Positions 23,705 through 35,800 of a DNA stretch of 64,000 bases are shown here, piece after piece; within the stretch, counting starts at the first letter, position 1; each line of letters opens with the position of its first letter. The translations under genes and the position numbers were made by a program. The stretch covers positions 289,254,422 through 289,318,421 of the forward strand of contig NC_045427.1 of the NCBI RefSeq assembly GCF_902635505.1. Reading direction: 5' to 3'. The notes beneath the pieces are model-generated. The model searched no databases and had not been told where the DNA came from. It saw nothing but the letters and a program-made list of their open reading frames with translations. Origin of the DNA: Sarcophilus harrisii (Eukaryota; Chordata; Mammalia; Dasyuromorphia; Dasyuridae).

Positions 23705-24125
23705 AGTGCATCCAAATCAATCTTCATGTTCCTTGTAGACAACATTCCATCTCCATGCATTGGCACTGATTATCTGCCATGTTTGAAATGCTCTTTCTCC
23801 TTCCTTCCATTTCTTAAAATCTCCCTCCCTCTTTCCCTCCAATTTCTTTCTCTCTTTGTCTCTCTTCTCTCTCTCTCTGCCAATATCTGTCTGTCTGACT
23901 CAGCTTATGAAGCCTTTTCTCAATAGCCCCAAGTTTTAGTGCCCTACTTTCCCAAGTCATCTTGTATTTATATTGTTTATACTACACATGTTTATGTAGG
24001 AACCCATTCTCCTAGATTATGAACATTTTGAAGGAAAAAGCTATTTCATTCTAGGTTTGTATCTCTAGCACCTATCACTGATCTGGCACATAATATATAG
24101 TTAATAAACGCTTAATTGATTGGAT
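23705..24125 (+). repeat. L2 3' UTR remnant
   Basis: Ordered L2 3' features: 'tgctctttctccttccttcc', an internal CT-rich stretch, 'cctagattatgaacattttg' and the end 'ctggcacataatatatagtt' plus 'aataaacgcttaattgattg'. One of the longer L2 remnants here. Confidence 0.7.
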
Positions 24126-24552
24126 TAATTAAATAGTAATGACATTTGAGATCATCTTTTTCCATCTCCCCTATTGTCATTGTGCCTATAAATAGGTCTA
24201 TAAATAGAACAAAAAAAAGTTCAAGTTCTTTTCTTCAAATCCAAATTGACTTTAAATTGGGCTTAGAAATACTTCCTATTTCCTAACACTGCCTCCTCTC
24301 TAAAGCAGTGAAAAGTGGGGAAGACTGCTGTGTTAGCTACTACTCTAAATTGTCATGAGATACTCGAAGACATGAAAAGAAAGAGGTGCAAAAGTCCTTT
24401 TCAGATGTTTTGCTCCTGCTGAGCAGGTGAAATGAGGGCCTGCTCATTGATTGCCATTCTGTGTTGGGTAGAAGTGTTAGGGATTAGGTAGTTTATTGGG
24501 GACTAGAGTATGAGGCAATCAATTCTCTTTCAGACCTCTCTCTAAAGCAAGT

Positions 24553-24700
24553 GTTCTTAACCTAGAGTCTGGGAACATTAATTTTTTTTTCTTCTGATAA
24601 TTTTTTCAATGTAACTATTTCCCTTTGTAATTCTGTATATTTTATGCATTTGAAACATTGTGAGAACGGTTCCATAAGTTTCACTATACTGTCATCACAC
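24553..24700 (+). repeat. Old DNA-transposon-like remnant (MER type)
   Basis: 'gttcttaacctagagtctgg', 'gtaactatttccctttgtaa', 'attttatgcatttgaaacat' and 'tccataagtttcactatact'. It resembles a mammalian non-autonomous repeat starting 'ttcttaacct...' that I place only tentatively among DNA transposons. A related remnant lies at 28,618-28,755. Confidence 0.5.
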
Positions 24701-25083
24701 ACAAACACAGATACATACACATATACACACACACATATATCATAAACTCTGTAATTATGCTATCAGCTTAAGACCAAGGCTGAAAGATCTCAGAAACAGA
24801 TATAGGGGTACAATAAATTCAACAGATAGAGAATTTGCCCCTTAATTCAACAGTCTGGTTCACACTAGATTCCACCAAGATAGCAGGAGCTCGATTACAA
24901 AATAACTTTAGGGAAGAGTACACAAGTAGCTAAACTGAGGTCTGAGGATAGGAAAAAATATGACAAGTTGTTCCTTCAATAAAGAGAAGTATTATAAGGA
25001 TATGTATCTTGGTTTATGAGGATAGAAAGAAGCTATGATTTGAGGTGGGTGAGAGGTTGTAGAGATTTGATGACATCAAAAGT
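24701..25083. other. CA-rich stretch and unassigned DNA
   Basis: Starts with a short CACACA/CATACA run (about 24,700-24,738). I see nothing further in it. Confidence 0.5.
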
Positions 25084-25096
25084 TGAAAGAAGTCTT

Positions 25097-27393
25097 CCCT
25101 GCCTTTTAACTTTTTTTTAATAATTATTTCATTAAAAATAAGAAAAAAGAAAAACAGAAAAGGAATATAAAAACAAAACAAAAAAGAACATTGTCATGTG
25201 CCCAGCAAAAGGATTCAAAATATAATAGTTCAAGAAAGTATATATGTATATTAGAAGAAATTATATTCACTAATGTTCATGTTTTCTTTATTTCCTTAAT
25301 TGTTCTTTTGTTTTCTGCTACTCATCTTTTTTTACTTTATTCTTTCCCATCTTTCATCTCCCAACCCCCAAGCAGGCTATAATTAAGAAAAGATATATTT
25401 ATGTATACATATGTAGATATATACATACACATACACACACACACTCTAGCCCCTCATATACACACATAACTTTCCTATCTCTGATGACACTTTTTAAAAA
25501 ATTCTGCTCCTTAACTTGCCTTGCTGTTATGTAACCTTCCCCTCCTCCCCCACCCCTGTCATGAATCTTTCTTGTCTTCTTCCCACACCCTTTGTTTCCC
25601 CAACCATTTCTCCCCACTTATTTCTTTATCAGTTTTGGAGAATGCTATACCCTTCATGCTATATATGTAGTGTTGCCTATTTAACCCATTTCCAACGTGA
25701 AGAGGTTTTCAAAACTAGTAGCCCTCCTCCCCCTCTAATGTCTCTGTGTCTATTCTTCCTCTATACTTTATTTGCATAACATAATTACTATTTTTACCTT
25801 AACTCTGCCCCAATCTTTCTTTTGAGCTATTTTATTATTGATATCAATCTTAAAAATATGGTATACATTTCCCATGTTAAAAACAAACAAACCAAAAAAC
25901 AAAAACATAAATTGTTCATGTTGAGTTCCTTGAAACTGATCTTTGATATTGGCACTTATATGTAAAATTTTCTATTAAGTTTGGGTTTGGTTGATAGAAA
26001 GTCCTGAAAAGCTGCAAGTTTGTTGAATGTCCATTTTTTCTCCTTCAATATTATAGATAATTTTGCTGAATAGGATATTTTTGGTTACAGGCCTAGTTCT
26101 TTTTTGTTGGTAATATGATTCCAGGACCTGCAATCTTTTATTGTGGCTACTGCTAAGTCCTGTATAATTCTAATTGTAGCTCCATTGTATTTGAATTGTT
26201 TTTGTCTTGTTTCTTGCAAAATTTCCTCTTTGATCTCTCTATTTTGCATCACCATTGAAGTGATGATAGGTGGATTTTTTCTATTTCTACTTTCCTCACA
26301 TGTTCTACCACTCAAGGACAAGTTTATTGGATTATTATATCAAGGTTCTTTTTTTAGATCACAACTTTCAGGCAGTCCCATTATTATATTTTTTCTTGAT
26401 TTGTTCCCCAGATCTGTCATTTTTCTTGTGTTTCATGTTCTGTTCTATTTTTTTATTCTTTATATCATTTTATTATTCTTGGTCTCTCATAGCTTCACTG
26501 CCTCCCTCTTTGTCCAAATCTAATTTTCAAATTTATTTTTATCTTTGAGAGTCTGCATCTCCTTTTCTAATTGGTTAACTTTTTTTCATAATCTTATTTT
26601 TTTCAGATGGTCTTCATTTATTTATTTATTTTAGCTATGTTTCTCATTTGATTTTTTTTTGAGTTCTATAAATTGTCTCTGAATAGGGAGCCATTTCATG
26701 TTACTCTTTGGGTAGAAACTTTTTTTTTTTTGTTCTCCTCTGAAGATGAACTCTGGTCTTCTCTGTTCCCAAAGTAAGTTTCTATGGTGGGGTCCTTTCT
26801 TCATTGCCAGTTCATTTTTTTTTTTTTTAATAAAAGGCTTTAGTGAAAGACCTCTAATCACTTCAGCTCTCCTCTCTGACTTGCAACCCCAAACCAAGAT
26901 CTCCACCCTCCTGCAAGTGCCCTGAGTCAGCAGTGTCCCTGTCCTATTGCTTCTGCACTTACTGAGTCTGCTAGTTCCTTCTCTCACAGAGCCACATCTT
27001 TGCTGCACATCTGAATCTGGCATTCCTAATCAGTGGAGGTTCGCTCAGTCTGGTTAGACTCAGACCCCAACTGTATGTGTTGTCCAGGAGGTGAAAGTTT
27101 CTGTGACTTCTGCTGAAGCTCCAGCCAAAACCAGCTAGCCTCAGTAGTCCCCACTTTGTATTTCTGTGGAGCAATTTGATATGTGTTTGTACTTCCCACA
27201 GGTTAATCTCCTGCCCCAAGGTCTTTCTTCAGATCTTCTTGGGTTGTACCAGGAGAACTCCTGTTCTGTCCCAAGTCTTCTTGATTTTTCAAAGTTCAAT
27301 GTTCATTCTGAGGCCCAAATTCATTTTATTTGTGGGGGAAATCTGGAGAGCTTAAAATTTACCAACCAACTCCACCATCTTCCCATAGTCCTC
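25097..27393 (-). mobile_element. HAL1-like half-L1 retrotransposon (copy B)
   Basis: Minus-strand element of about 2.3 kb with the same layout as copy A. On the minus strand it starts at the right edge with 'ctatgggaagatggtggagt' and 'aagctctccagatttccccc', then 5' UTR and ORF1. The 78-codon frame at 26,085-26,321 reads like the L1 ORF1p C-terminal domain ('REIKEEILQETRQKQFKYNG' then 'ATIRIIQDLAVATIKDCRSW', against L1 '...KGKPIRLTADLSAETLQARR'). After ORF1 only a 3' UTR follows, with no trace of ORF2. Flanked by the 13-bp duplication tgaaagaagtctt (25,084-25,096 and 27,394-27,406). Fourteen extra bases (25,097-25,110) separate the left duplication from the T-run. Confidence 0.8.
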
Positions 27394-27518
27394 TGAAAGA
27401 AGTCTTAAAAGCAAATTTATTTAGCCATTTGTCAGAGGAGACTGAACTGCACAGGGTCTGACTCTTCCCCAGGTTTGGGAAGGTTTACATTATAAGTATC
27501 TAGACCAGGATACCAACA

Positions 27519-28031
27519 TGTTATGGGCCAGAACTCTGAAACAAGGATTCTTACAAGGTGTTAAGTCAGTGGAATTGATAAAGACAATGGTTATCTAGTT
27601 TAGCATGGTGATTAATAGTTCTCTGGTTTAGTACATGTACTTAGTACTTAATATAGTTCCACAAGATTCACACCTATGATAATGGAGTATATAACAGTCA
27701 GCAAGGACTGGAAGAGATTCATTCCATCTTCAATAAGACTTCTGATAGCTCTCATGGGGTATTGAGAAGCTCGGAGACAGAGCCAGAGAAGACAAGTGGA
27801 CTGGAGTCCAGAGCTCAAGCTCTAGGACCCAAGGAGAGAGAGATCCAATTCCATCTTCATCAGCTTCATAGTGGCAGGCCTGTCCTCCTGCATTTTCTCC
27901 ACTGAAACCAAGTCCCCTCTGAAGGCCATGAGAAAGCTAGCTGAGCACCAGGCAAAGGAGATTTGTGGTGGTTATTCTGCTGAAAGGAAGGCTGCTCCAA
28001 AGACCTCCAGAAGACCAAAAAGAATACCACA
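27519..28031 (+). mobile_element. Solo LTR of a class II-like endogenous retrovirus
   Basis: A 513-bp fossil that begins TGTTATGGGCC and ends AATACCACA, so it has the TG...CA ends of an LTR. It is flanked by the 6-bp duplication ccaaca (27,513-27,518 and 28,032-28,037). A TATA-like 'gagtatataacag' lies in its middle. No internal retroviral sequence adjoins it, so it is a solo LTR left by recombination between the two LTRs. A 6-bp duplication is usual for class II (beta-like/ERVK) elements. The duplication is unblemished, which argues for moderate age. Plus orientation is inferred from the TATA position. Confidence 0.8.
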
Positions 28032-28304
28032 CCAACATATGGATCACATATGTCATACATACAATTAAGCAATTTTACTGACAGGGCAACCCATAAGCTA
28101 GTTCTGTTGAGGTAAATATTTGTAAATGTAAGCATTTAATATAATGTGTGTGAAGCCAAAGTACAAAGAGAAACCAAAATACAAGCTTGGATGGATCCAA
28201 AACAAGACCTGGGTATAAGGATATATTTTGGGTTGATTCAGTACCTGAGAGTACCTTGTAGCCAATTGCCAGCATTTTTGGACAGTTGCTGAGATCAGTT
28301 ACAA

Positions 28305-28356
28305 ATAAACTGAACTAAGGTCAGATTCAAATAAACTGAGCTAAGGTCAGATTCAA
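28305..28356 (+). repeat. 26-bp tandem duplication
   Basis: Two adjacent 26-bp units (28,305-28,330 and 28,331-28,356), beginning 'ataaactgaactaaggtcag' and differing at one base. Confidence 0.9.
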
Positions 28357-28617
28357 ACAAAACATTCTGTGTTCTCTAGGCATATAAATTTAAACAGCAT
28401 GATAATTAATGTTTTCTGAATAATATAATAAAGTATTTTCCCTAAGACAGGAGCAAGAACCTACACCTACTAATGCATTTCAGTGCCATCTCTGCAACAA
28501 GAAAATAAAAAAAAAATTGTTAAGGGTCACACAACCAATATGTGTAGAAGTATTGCTTTAATTGCTTGGGTTTGAGACCATCTTATTACTTTTTATGCCA
28601 TATATCTTCTAGTGCAG

Positions 28618-28755
28618 ATGTTCTTAATATAATGACTACACATTTATTTTTTAATATATTTTATCAAACATTTCAAAATAATTGGTTTCTTTTGTAATGG
28701 TATGTATGTAAAAAATTACCCAAAGAAGGATTCATAGATCCCTAGGATCCATATC
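28618..28755 (+). repeat. Old DNA-transposon-like remnant (MER type)
   Basis: 'gatgttcttaatataatgac', 'tttcaaaataattggtttct', 'tttgtaatggtatgtatgta' and 'ggattcatagatccctagga' follow the same order as the remnant at 24,553-24,700. Confidence 0.45.
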
Positions 28756-28759
28756 ATAC

Positions 28760-30640
28760 ACATACTCTCTCTAAAAATTACTAATTACAAGAAATTACAG
28801 ATCAACTACGTACTTCTATGAAGTAATTCAGAGCAGGGATTCCTCATACTGTTTAAAACATAGTCTTAGATACTCCTGTTTCCTACCACAAAAAGATGCA
28901 TCAATATAGGAACAGGATTATGGATTTAATAGAAGTCATGTATACCAATACTCCCATTTTTGCAGAGAAGGATACCTAGGTATCATACTTCTACTCAAAC
29001 CACTGATTTTAGAACAACTGTATTTTTTTCTCCACTGTTTCATGTCACTTTAGTGGTATAATCTGATATTGTGAACAATAAAGACAGGATTAGAATAGAC
29101 TACATGACAAGGTACTTAAAGTGACATTTTAGCTGGTGGCATTTTTCATTATTTCCAAAAGCCAGAAAGGTTCTTAAGCATATCTTAAGAATCAGGACTT
29201 CAGCAAAGAAGGAAGATCTAAAAATTGCTGGGTTTTTGAAGCTTTTTTTTTTAATAGCGTATTTTCTTTGTAACACTAATAGAGTAGAATTTGGCTTTCT
29301 TGTAGTCAGAGGATCACCAAATCCATGCCTGCTAGGTGCCCTTCAACTTTAGCAATATTAACACAGTTCATGTAAGAGTTTCATCCACTTTGAACAGATA
29401 TTTATGTGATAGGCAATAAAGTGTTTTGTTTATAAACAAAAAACTCTTTTGAGTGCTGGTTTAAATGTATTGATTTTCCACACTTTCCTTTTCAACATTC
29501 ATTGAAACCTGATAAAATAATGAGCCTTAATCATTAACTTGACTAATTTCAATTCAGTTTGCTTTCAATAGGAGTTTGTGTTTAAAACACAGTGAGCTGA
29601 GGTGACAGCCACCAGATACTTGTTGTTATTTTGTTGTTGTTATTTGACTCTATGGATATATTCTAATTAGGCTGATATTATGAGAGTAAAAGGGCTAGCT
29701 AATGCATTCTTAAGGATATATTTGAGCAAAGTCCCCAGCTATGTAATTGTGCATGACCTTTGGCATAGTTACAGAGGAAGGGAATGTATTTGTATAGCTT
29801 ACAAAAAAATGTATCTAGAGGGGATGTTGGAAACGCTTGTTCTTTAAAAAAAAATCAATAAAAATAATTGTCAAAAAGTTGCCTGTACTCTTTGCATAAA
29901 GTCATCTAAAATAATACTTAGGTTTATGTGTTTTTTCTACTCCCAGAGCAGGAATAAATTAGCTAATTATTTAAACATGGAAAAAATATTAAAAATATAA
30001 GTCAAATACAGTAGCCAGGGATCCAGTCTGGAAATGATAGAACACGTATATATCAGCAAAGCTCCCATGCTCCAGTTGGGAGGATGAGTAGACCCAGGAG
30101 ACTAAACACTCAATTGTTCATAGAAATGAAAATAATCATGGTTTTGAAGTAGTTGATAATTGCCCTCCAAAGAATAATATAATATGGAAACATTGGAATG
30201 ATTTGTGTTCAATATTTTCAAATAGACCCACCCTTCCCCCAATCAAGCAGCAGATCATTCAGTTATGGACTTGTAGAATTTCTTAAAAATATGGAGGAAT
30301 GGGTATTTTCTGGCTCACACAGCTTGTAACAACTCTAACATCAAGTAATTTTGATCATCTATAGTGTGTCACATTCCTATGAATTGGAGAATTGAGATTT
30401 ATGGGATATCCTCTGAAATTTCATATGCAAATTTAATATTGATTTCACTAGATGGTATATTTTCTTCATTTTACAATTATATATGTTAAAAACAATTTTT
30501 CTAGAGATGGAATTCAGGAGGAAAGACAATAAACCCAGATCTGGTTATTCAAGTTGTTGTTACTATCTATTTGGTAGCTGTCAATATGAAGTGAAATCAC
30601 AAAGTACAGTGGTTATAATAATATAGACAAAAGATAGGAT
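28760..30640. other. Apparently single-copy AT-rich DNA
   Basis: I can name no repeat family across this 1.9 kb. The part at about 29,440-29,790 has several TAAT-type homeodomain-like words ('tcattaacttgactaatttc', 'attctaattaggctgatatt'). It could be ordinary unique DNA or a conserved regulatory element, but the sequence alone cannot decide. Confidence 0.4.
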
Positions 30641-30674
30641 TCTTGTCATTCATCACTTCTTTGTCATACATATA

Positions 30675-31345
30675 GTATATTAAAACCTCACACCTGGACT
30701 ATTGCAATAGTTAAATAGGTGGTGTTCTTGCTTCATTTCTCTTTCTATTCCAGTTTCTTCCTAAAGTTCAGGCTTTCTGTGTTATTTTTTGACACATCCC
30801 AATGTAGCAAACAGTTTTCTCACTATTGACTGCTGAATCAAATATAAAATCATCTGTTTGGCATTCAAAGCTCTTCAAAATCTGCCCCCCTTTTCTTTTT
30901 CCAGTCTGATACCTTGTCCCTCATCATAATTTATGATGAACTGACACTGGTTATCTCGATGTTTACTGTATAAGACATTCTATCTCCTGACTCTAGGCTT
31001 TTTCACTGGTTCCTTATAATGCATGGAACATTCTCCTTCCTTTTTTTTTTTTTTTTTTTTTTTTTTTGCTTTCAGGCATTTTAGTTTCCTTAAAGAACCA
31101 GAAAAAAAATCATACCTTCTATAAGAAGTCTTTTCCAGTTCCCCTAAATAGTATGCCTTTCTTGGTTGAATATCTCTAATTTGTCATGTCTATACCTTGT
31201 TTGTGCAAAATTGTTTGAGTGTTGTTTCTTCCATTAGACTATGAGCTGCTTGTGAGTAGGGACTGTCTATATCCTTAGGGTTTAGCATAATGCCTGACAC
31301 ATAGTAAAGGCTTATATTTATTGACTGACTAGTAACAAATAGGGT
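30675..31345 (+). repeat. L2-clade LINE 3' remnant
   Basis: Long ordered L2-like match: 'ctggactattgcaatagtta', 'ccagtttcttcctaaagttc', 'aaagctcttcaaaatctgcc', 'ttagactatgagctgcttgt' and the end 'taatgcctgacacatagtaa'. A T27 run (31,041-31,067) has expanded inside it. The block 30,747-30,840 recurs at 32,637-32,757. Confidence 0.7.
31041..31067. repeat. T27 homopolymer
   Basis: Twenty-seven consecutive T inside the L2 remnant. No SINE or LINE body is attached on either side. Confidence 0.95.
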
Positions 31346-31892
31346 TTAATAACCAGAGACAGAGAGCTTAGTGGCACCAGTGACCTGTTGAACAGAAACT
31401 ATTGCCTTGGCATTTCCAACATGACTTTATAGGAGTGAAATTCTATCAATTCCAGTGAACTGGGGAAGGGGATAATTTCTCCATTCAAAATCATTTACGA
31501 ATCCTTTCTTTTCTTAATGTGTGAGTTCATGCATATTTCTGGCTTCCTCTAACATTTGGCCCAGTCTTGGAACATTTTTGGGAGGGTATATTCTAAGAAC
31601 AATGGAACAGTTTAAATTGGGAATTTGTAACACACTATTTTTCTGAAGAAAGATGCAAATAAAATGAACCTGATGACCAGTTTGATTTACACAGATTACA
31701 AAGGATTTGAGCTAGCAATGAAATCTGGCTCCAGAAGCCAGAACTGACAGAAGAACTGTCAGTTTTTTTTAATCTTCCTATTCCCCAAACCCAGAAAAAT
31801 ACTTTGCATGTAGTGCTTAGATGTTTGTTCAATACTCTTAATAGCAATGGATAAAGCTTTTTAAAATTAAGAAAACATCACTTTTTAACATC

Positions 31893-31975
31893 CTTTCCCT
31901 CCTTTCCTCTCTTCCTCCCTCCCTCCCTCCCTCTTTCTTTCTTTCTTCCTTCCTTCCTTCCTTTCTTCCTTATTT
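31893..31975. repeat. CCTC/CTTT/CCTT pyrimidine repeat
   Basis: Tetranucleotide units on the plus strand, all pyrimidine. Confidence 0.9.
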
Positions 31976-32517
31976 CTCCTTTCCTCATTTTGTATATTCA
32001 TGTAAGCCATTCCCCATTATAGACGGTTTAAAGCCATGTTTCTTGAATTGGTAGATAAATTTATTCCCTTTCCTGACATTCTTTCATTGATCTGGGCTCA
32101 TGAGTATTTTAAAATGGAAACTGCTCTATTATAATATATATATATACACACACATAGCAGCTTAACATCAAATAGAAAAAAATTTGAATGAAGTATATAA
32201 ATTCCTTGATTGCATGTCCAATGACAGTTGAAAAGCACATACTTCCAGCATAATGATCTTTCCATTACCCCATTGAGAATAAGGAACCTGGAAGACATCT
32301 ACTACATCAAGTTTATCAGTAATAGTTTAGAGATGAGAAGGTCTTTAGCCTCAGTAACCTTTATTATTAGTAAAACTATTCTTCCATAGCTTTCTTATCA
32401 TCATAGTCCATTCTTCTTCTTCTTTGTTAGCTAAAAGAATACATAATACTCAGAAGCTTGTAGAGTGCAATGATTCCATACTTGAACAACCCAAATATCT
32501 AAGATAAAACATTACAT

Positions 32518-32605
32518 AATTTTTTATATATGTGTATATATATACACATCTCTCTTGCTATATATATATGCATACATACATATATATATATATATATATG
32601 CAAAA
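32518..32605. repeat. TA/TATG-rich microsatellite
   Basis: Two TA-rich runs separated by 'acacatctctcttgc'. Confidence 0.85.
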
Positions 32606-32636
32606 TATATAAAGTATATACTGGTTCTTGGCCTTA

Positions 32637-32757
32637 CTTCAATTCTCTTGTTACTCCAGTTTCTTCCTAAAGTGCAGGTCTTAATGTGTTACTTCCTGAC
32701 ATCTCCCCTCCCCCATGAAGGAAGCTGTTTCTCACTATTACCTGCTCTCCCAGGTAA
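32637..32757 (+). repeat. L2-clade remnant
   Basis: 'ccagtttcttcctaaagtgc', 'aggtcttaatgtgttacttc' and 'gctgtttctcactattacct' match the block at 30,747-30,840, so this is another piece of the same family. Confidence 0.6.
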
Positions 32758-32804
32758 TACATTGTCCCACCTTTAGGTACGTGTCATAAATAAGATACAT
32801 TTTC

Positions 32805-35800
32805 TCTACAGAGAGGGGATAGTATCAGAAAAAGGAAAAAGGGAGATTAAAAGAGGGAAACTACATCCCACGAAGAGGAAAAGGAAACCTATCATATCTG
32901 AGGGAATTTAGGGAGGGGGAGGAACATAGTGTGAATCTTATTCTCATCAGATTTGGCTCAAAGAGAAAATAATTGACATATTTGGTTTACAGAGAAACTT
33001 CTCTCACCTCATTAAAAAGTGGGAGAGGAAAAGGGAAAAGGAAAAGAGTAATAAAGGAAAGTATAAAAAAGGGGAAGGGATTCAAAGGGGGTGGAAGGGA
33101 TTCTAAAGAGGGAGAGCTGTGTGAGGCAAGTGGTACCCAAAAGTTTAATACTGGGGAAAGGGATGAGGGGAGGTAAGAAAAAGAAAAGCATAATCTGGGG
33201 ATAATAATATGGCATAAAATACAGAATTAGTAATTTTAACCATAAATGTGAATGAGATGAACTCTCCCATAATGTGGAGGCAGATAGCAGACTGGATAAA
33301 AAGCTAGAACCTAAATATGTTGTTTACAGGAAACACATTTAAAGCAGGGAGATACACAAAATAAAGGTAAAAGGCTGGAGCAGAATCTATTATGCTATAT
33401 CTTGCTAAAGGGTAGTATAGACAATAGAGCAATAGCAATACTAAATTTATATGCACCAAGTGGCATAGCATGGAAATTCCTAAAGAAGTTAAGGGAGCTG
33501 CAAAAACAAATAAACAGCAAAACTGTAATAGTGGGACATCTCAACCTTGCTCTCTCAGAACTAAATAAATCAAACTACAAAATAAATAGTAAATGCATTC
33601 TTTTCAGATCATGATGCAATAAAAAACTACATACAAAAAGCTAGGGGTAAATGGACCAAAAAGTAATTGGAAACTAAATAATCTCATCCTAAAGAATGTT
33701 TGGGTAAAACAGCAAATCATAGACACAATTAATAATTTCACCCAAGAGAATAACAACAATGAGACAACATACCAAAATTTGTGGGATGCAGCCAAAGCAG
33801 TATAAGGGGAAATTTTATATCTCTAGAGGCTTACTTGAATAAAATAGAGAAAGAGAAGATCAATGAATTGGGCTTGCAACTTAAAAATCTAGAAAAAGAC
33901 CAAATTAAAACCCCTCAATCAAATATTAAACTTGAAATTCTAAAATTAGAAGGAGAAATTGATAAAATTGAAAGTAAAAAAAAACACTGTTGAAATAATA
34001 AATAAAACTAAGAGTTGGTTTTTATGAAAAAAAAACAATAAAATAGATAAACCTTTGGTGAATCTGATTAGAAAAAGGAAAGAGGAAAATCAAATTGTTA
34101 GTCTTAAAAATTAAAAGGGAGAACTCTCTACCAATGAAGAGGAAATTAGAGCAATAATTAGGAGTTAGTTTGCTCAACTTTATGCCAATAAATTTGATAA
34201 CTTAAGTACAATGGATGACTACCTTCAAAAATATAAGCTTTCCAGATTAACAGAGGAGGAAGTAAATTGCTTAAATAGTCCCATTTTAGAAAAAGAAATA
34301 GAACAAGCTATTAATCAACTCCCTAAAAAAAATCTCCAGGACCCAATGGATTTACATGTGAATTGCAATAAATATTTAAAGAACAATTAACTCAGGTGTT
34401 ATATAAACTATTTGAAAAAATAGGGGATGAAGGAATTCCTTTTATGTCACAGACTAATGGTACTGATACCTAAAGCAGGTTGGTTGAAAACAGAGAAAGA
34501 AAATTATAGACCAATCTCCCTAATGAATATTGATGCTAAAATCTTAAATAAAATATTAGCAAAAAGATTATAGAAAATCATCCCCAGGATAATACACCAT
34601 GACCAAGTAAGATTTATACCGGGAATGCAAGGCTGGTTCAATATTAGGAAAACTATTAGCATAATTGACTATATCAATAACCAAATTAACAAAAAAACAT
34701 ATGGTCATCTCAATAGATGCAGAAAAAGCATTTGATAAAATCCAACATCCATTCCTATTAAAAACACTTGAGAGTATAGGAATAAGTGGGCTTTTCCTTA
34801 AAATAATCACTAGCATCTATTAAAAACCATCAGTAAGCATCATATGTAATAGGGATAAACTGGAACCATTCCCAATAAGATCAGGAGTGAAACAAGGTTG
34901 CCCACTGTCACCATTATTATTCAGTATTGTGTTAGAAATGCTAGCTTTGGCAATAATAGAAAGATATTAAAGGAATTAGAGTAGGTAATGAGGAAACCAA
35001 ATTATCACTCTTTGCAGATGATATGATGGTATACTTAGAGAACCTCAGAGATTCTACTAAAAAGATATTAGAAATAATCCATACCTTTAGCAAAGCTGCA
35101 AGATGCAAAATAAGCCCACATAATTCATCAGAATTCTTATATATCACTAACAAAATCCAACAGTTAGAGTTACAAAGAGAAATTACATTTAAAATAACTG
35201 TTGATAGTATAAAATCTTTGGGAATCTATCTGCCAAGGGAAAGTTGGGAACTATGTGAACACAACTATAAAACACTTTCTACAAATAAAGTCAGACCTAA
35301 TCAGTTGGGAAAATATCAAATGCTTATGAGTAGGCTGAGCAAATATAATAAAAATGACAATATTACCTAAATTAATCTACTTATTTAGGGCTAAACCAAT
35401 CATACTCCCAAGAACTTATTTAACAGATCTAGAAAAAAAATAATAACAAAAATCATCTGGAAGAACAAAAGGTCAAAAATTTCAAGGGAATTAATGAAAA
35501 AAAATCTGTTTCAGAACTAAAACTGCATTATAATGCAGCAATTATCAAAACCATTTGGTACTGGCTAAGAAATAAAGTAGTTGGTTAGTGGAATAGTTTA
35601 GGTCACAGAACAAAATTGTCAAAGATTATAGCTATCTAATGTTTGACAAAGCAAAACACCCCAGCTTTTGGGATAAGAATTCACTATTTGACAAAAACTT
35701 CTAGGAAAATTGGAAACTAGTATGGAACAAACTAGGCATTAACTAACACCTAACACCATATACCAAGATAAGGTTGAAATGGGTTCATGATTTAGACAAA

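Noticed and set aside
26631-27219. Minus-strand frames of 130 and 82 codons
   Set aside because: They lie in the 5' UTR of half-L1 copy B and show no recognisable protein domain.
27866-28135. Frames on both strands at the edge of the solo LTR, one resembling a short exon
   Set aside because: Most of the sequence is LTR. Open length is within what is expected by chance.
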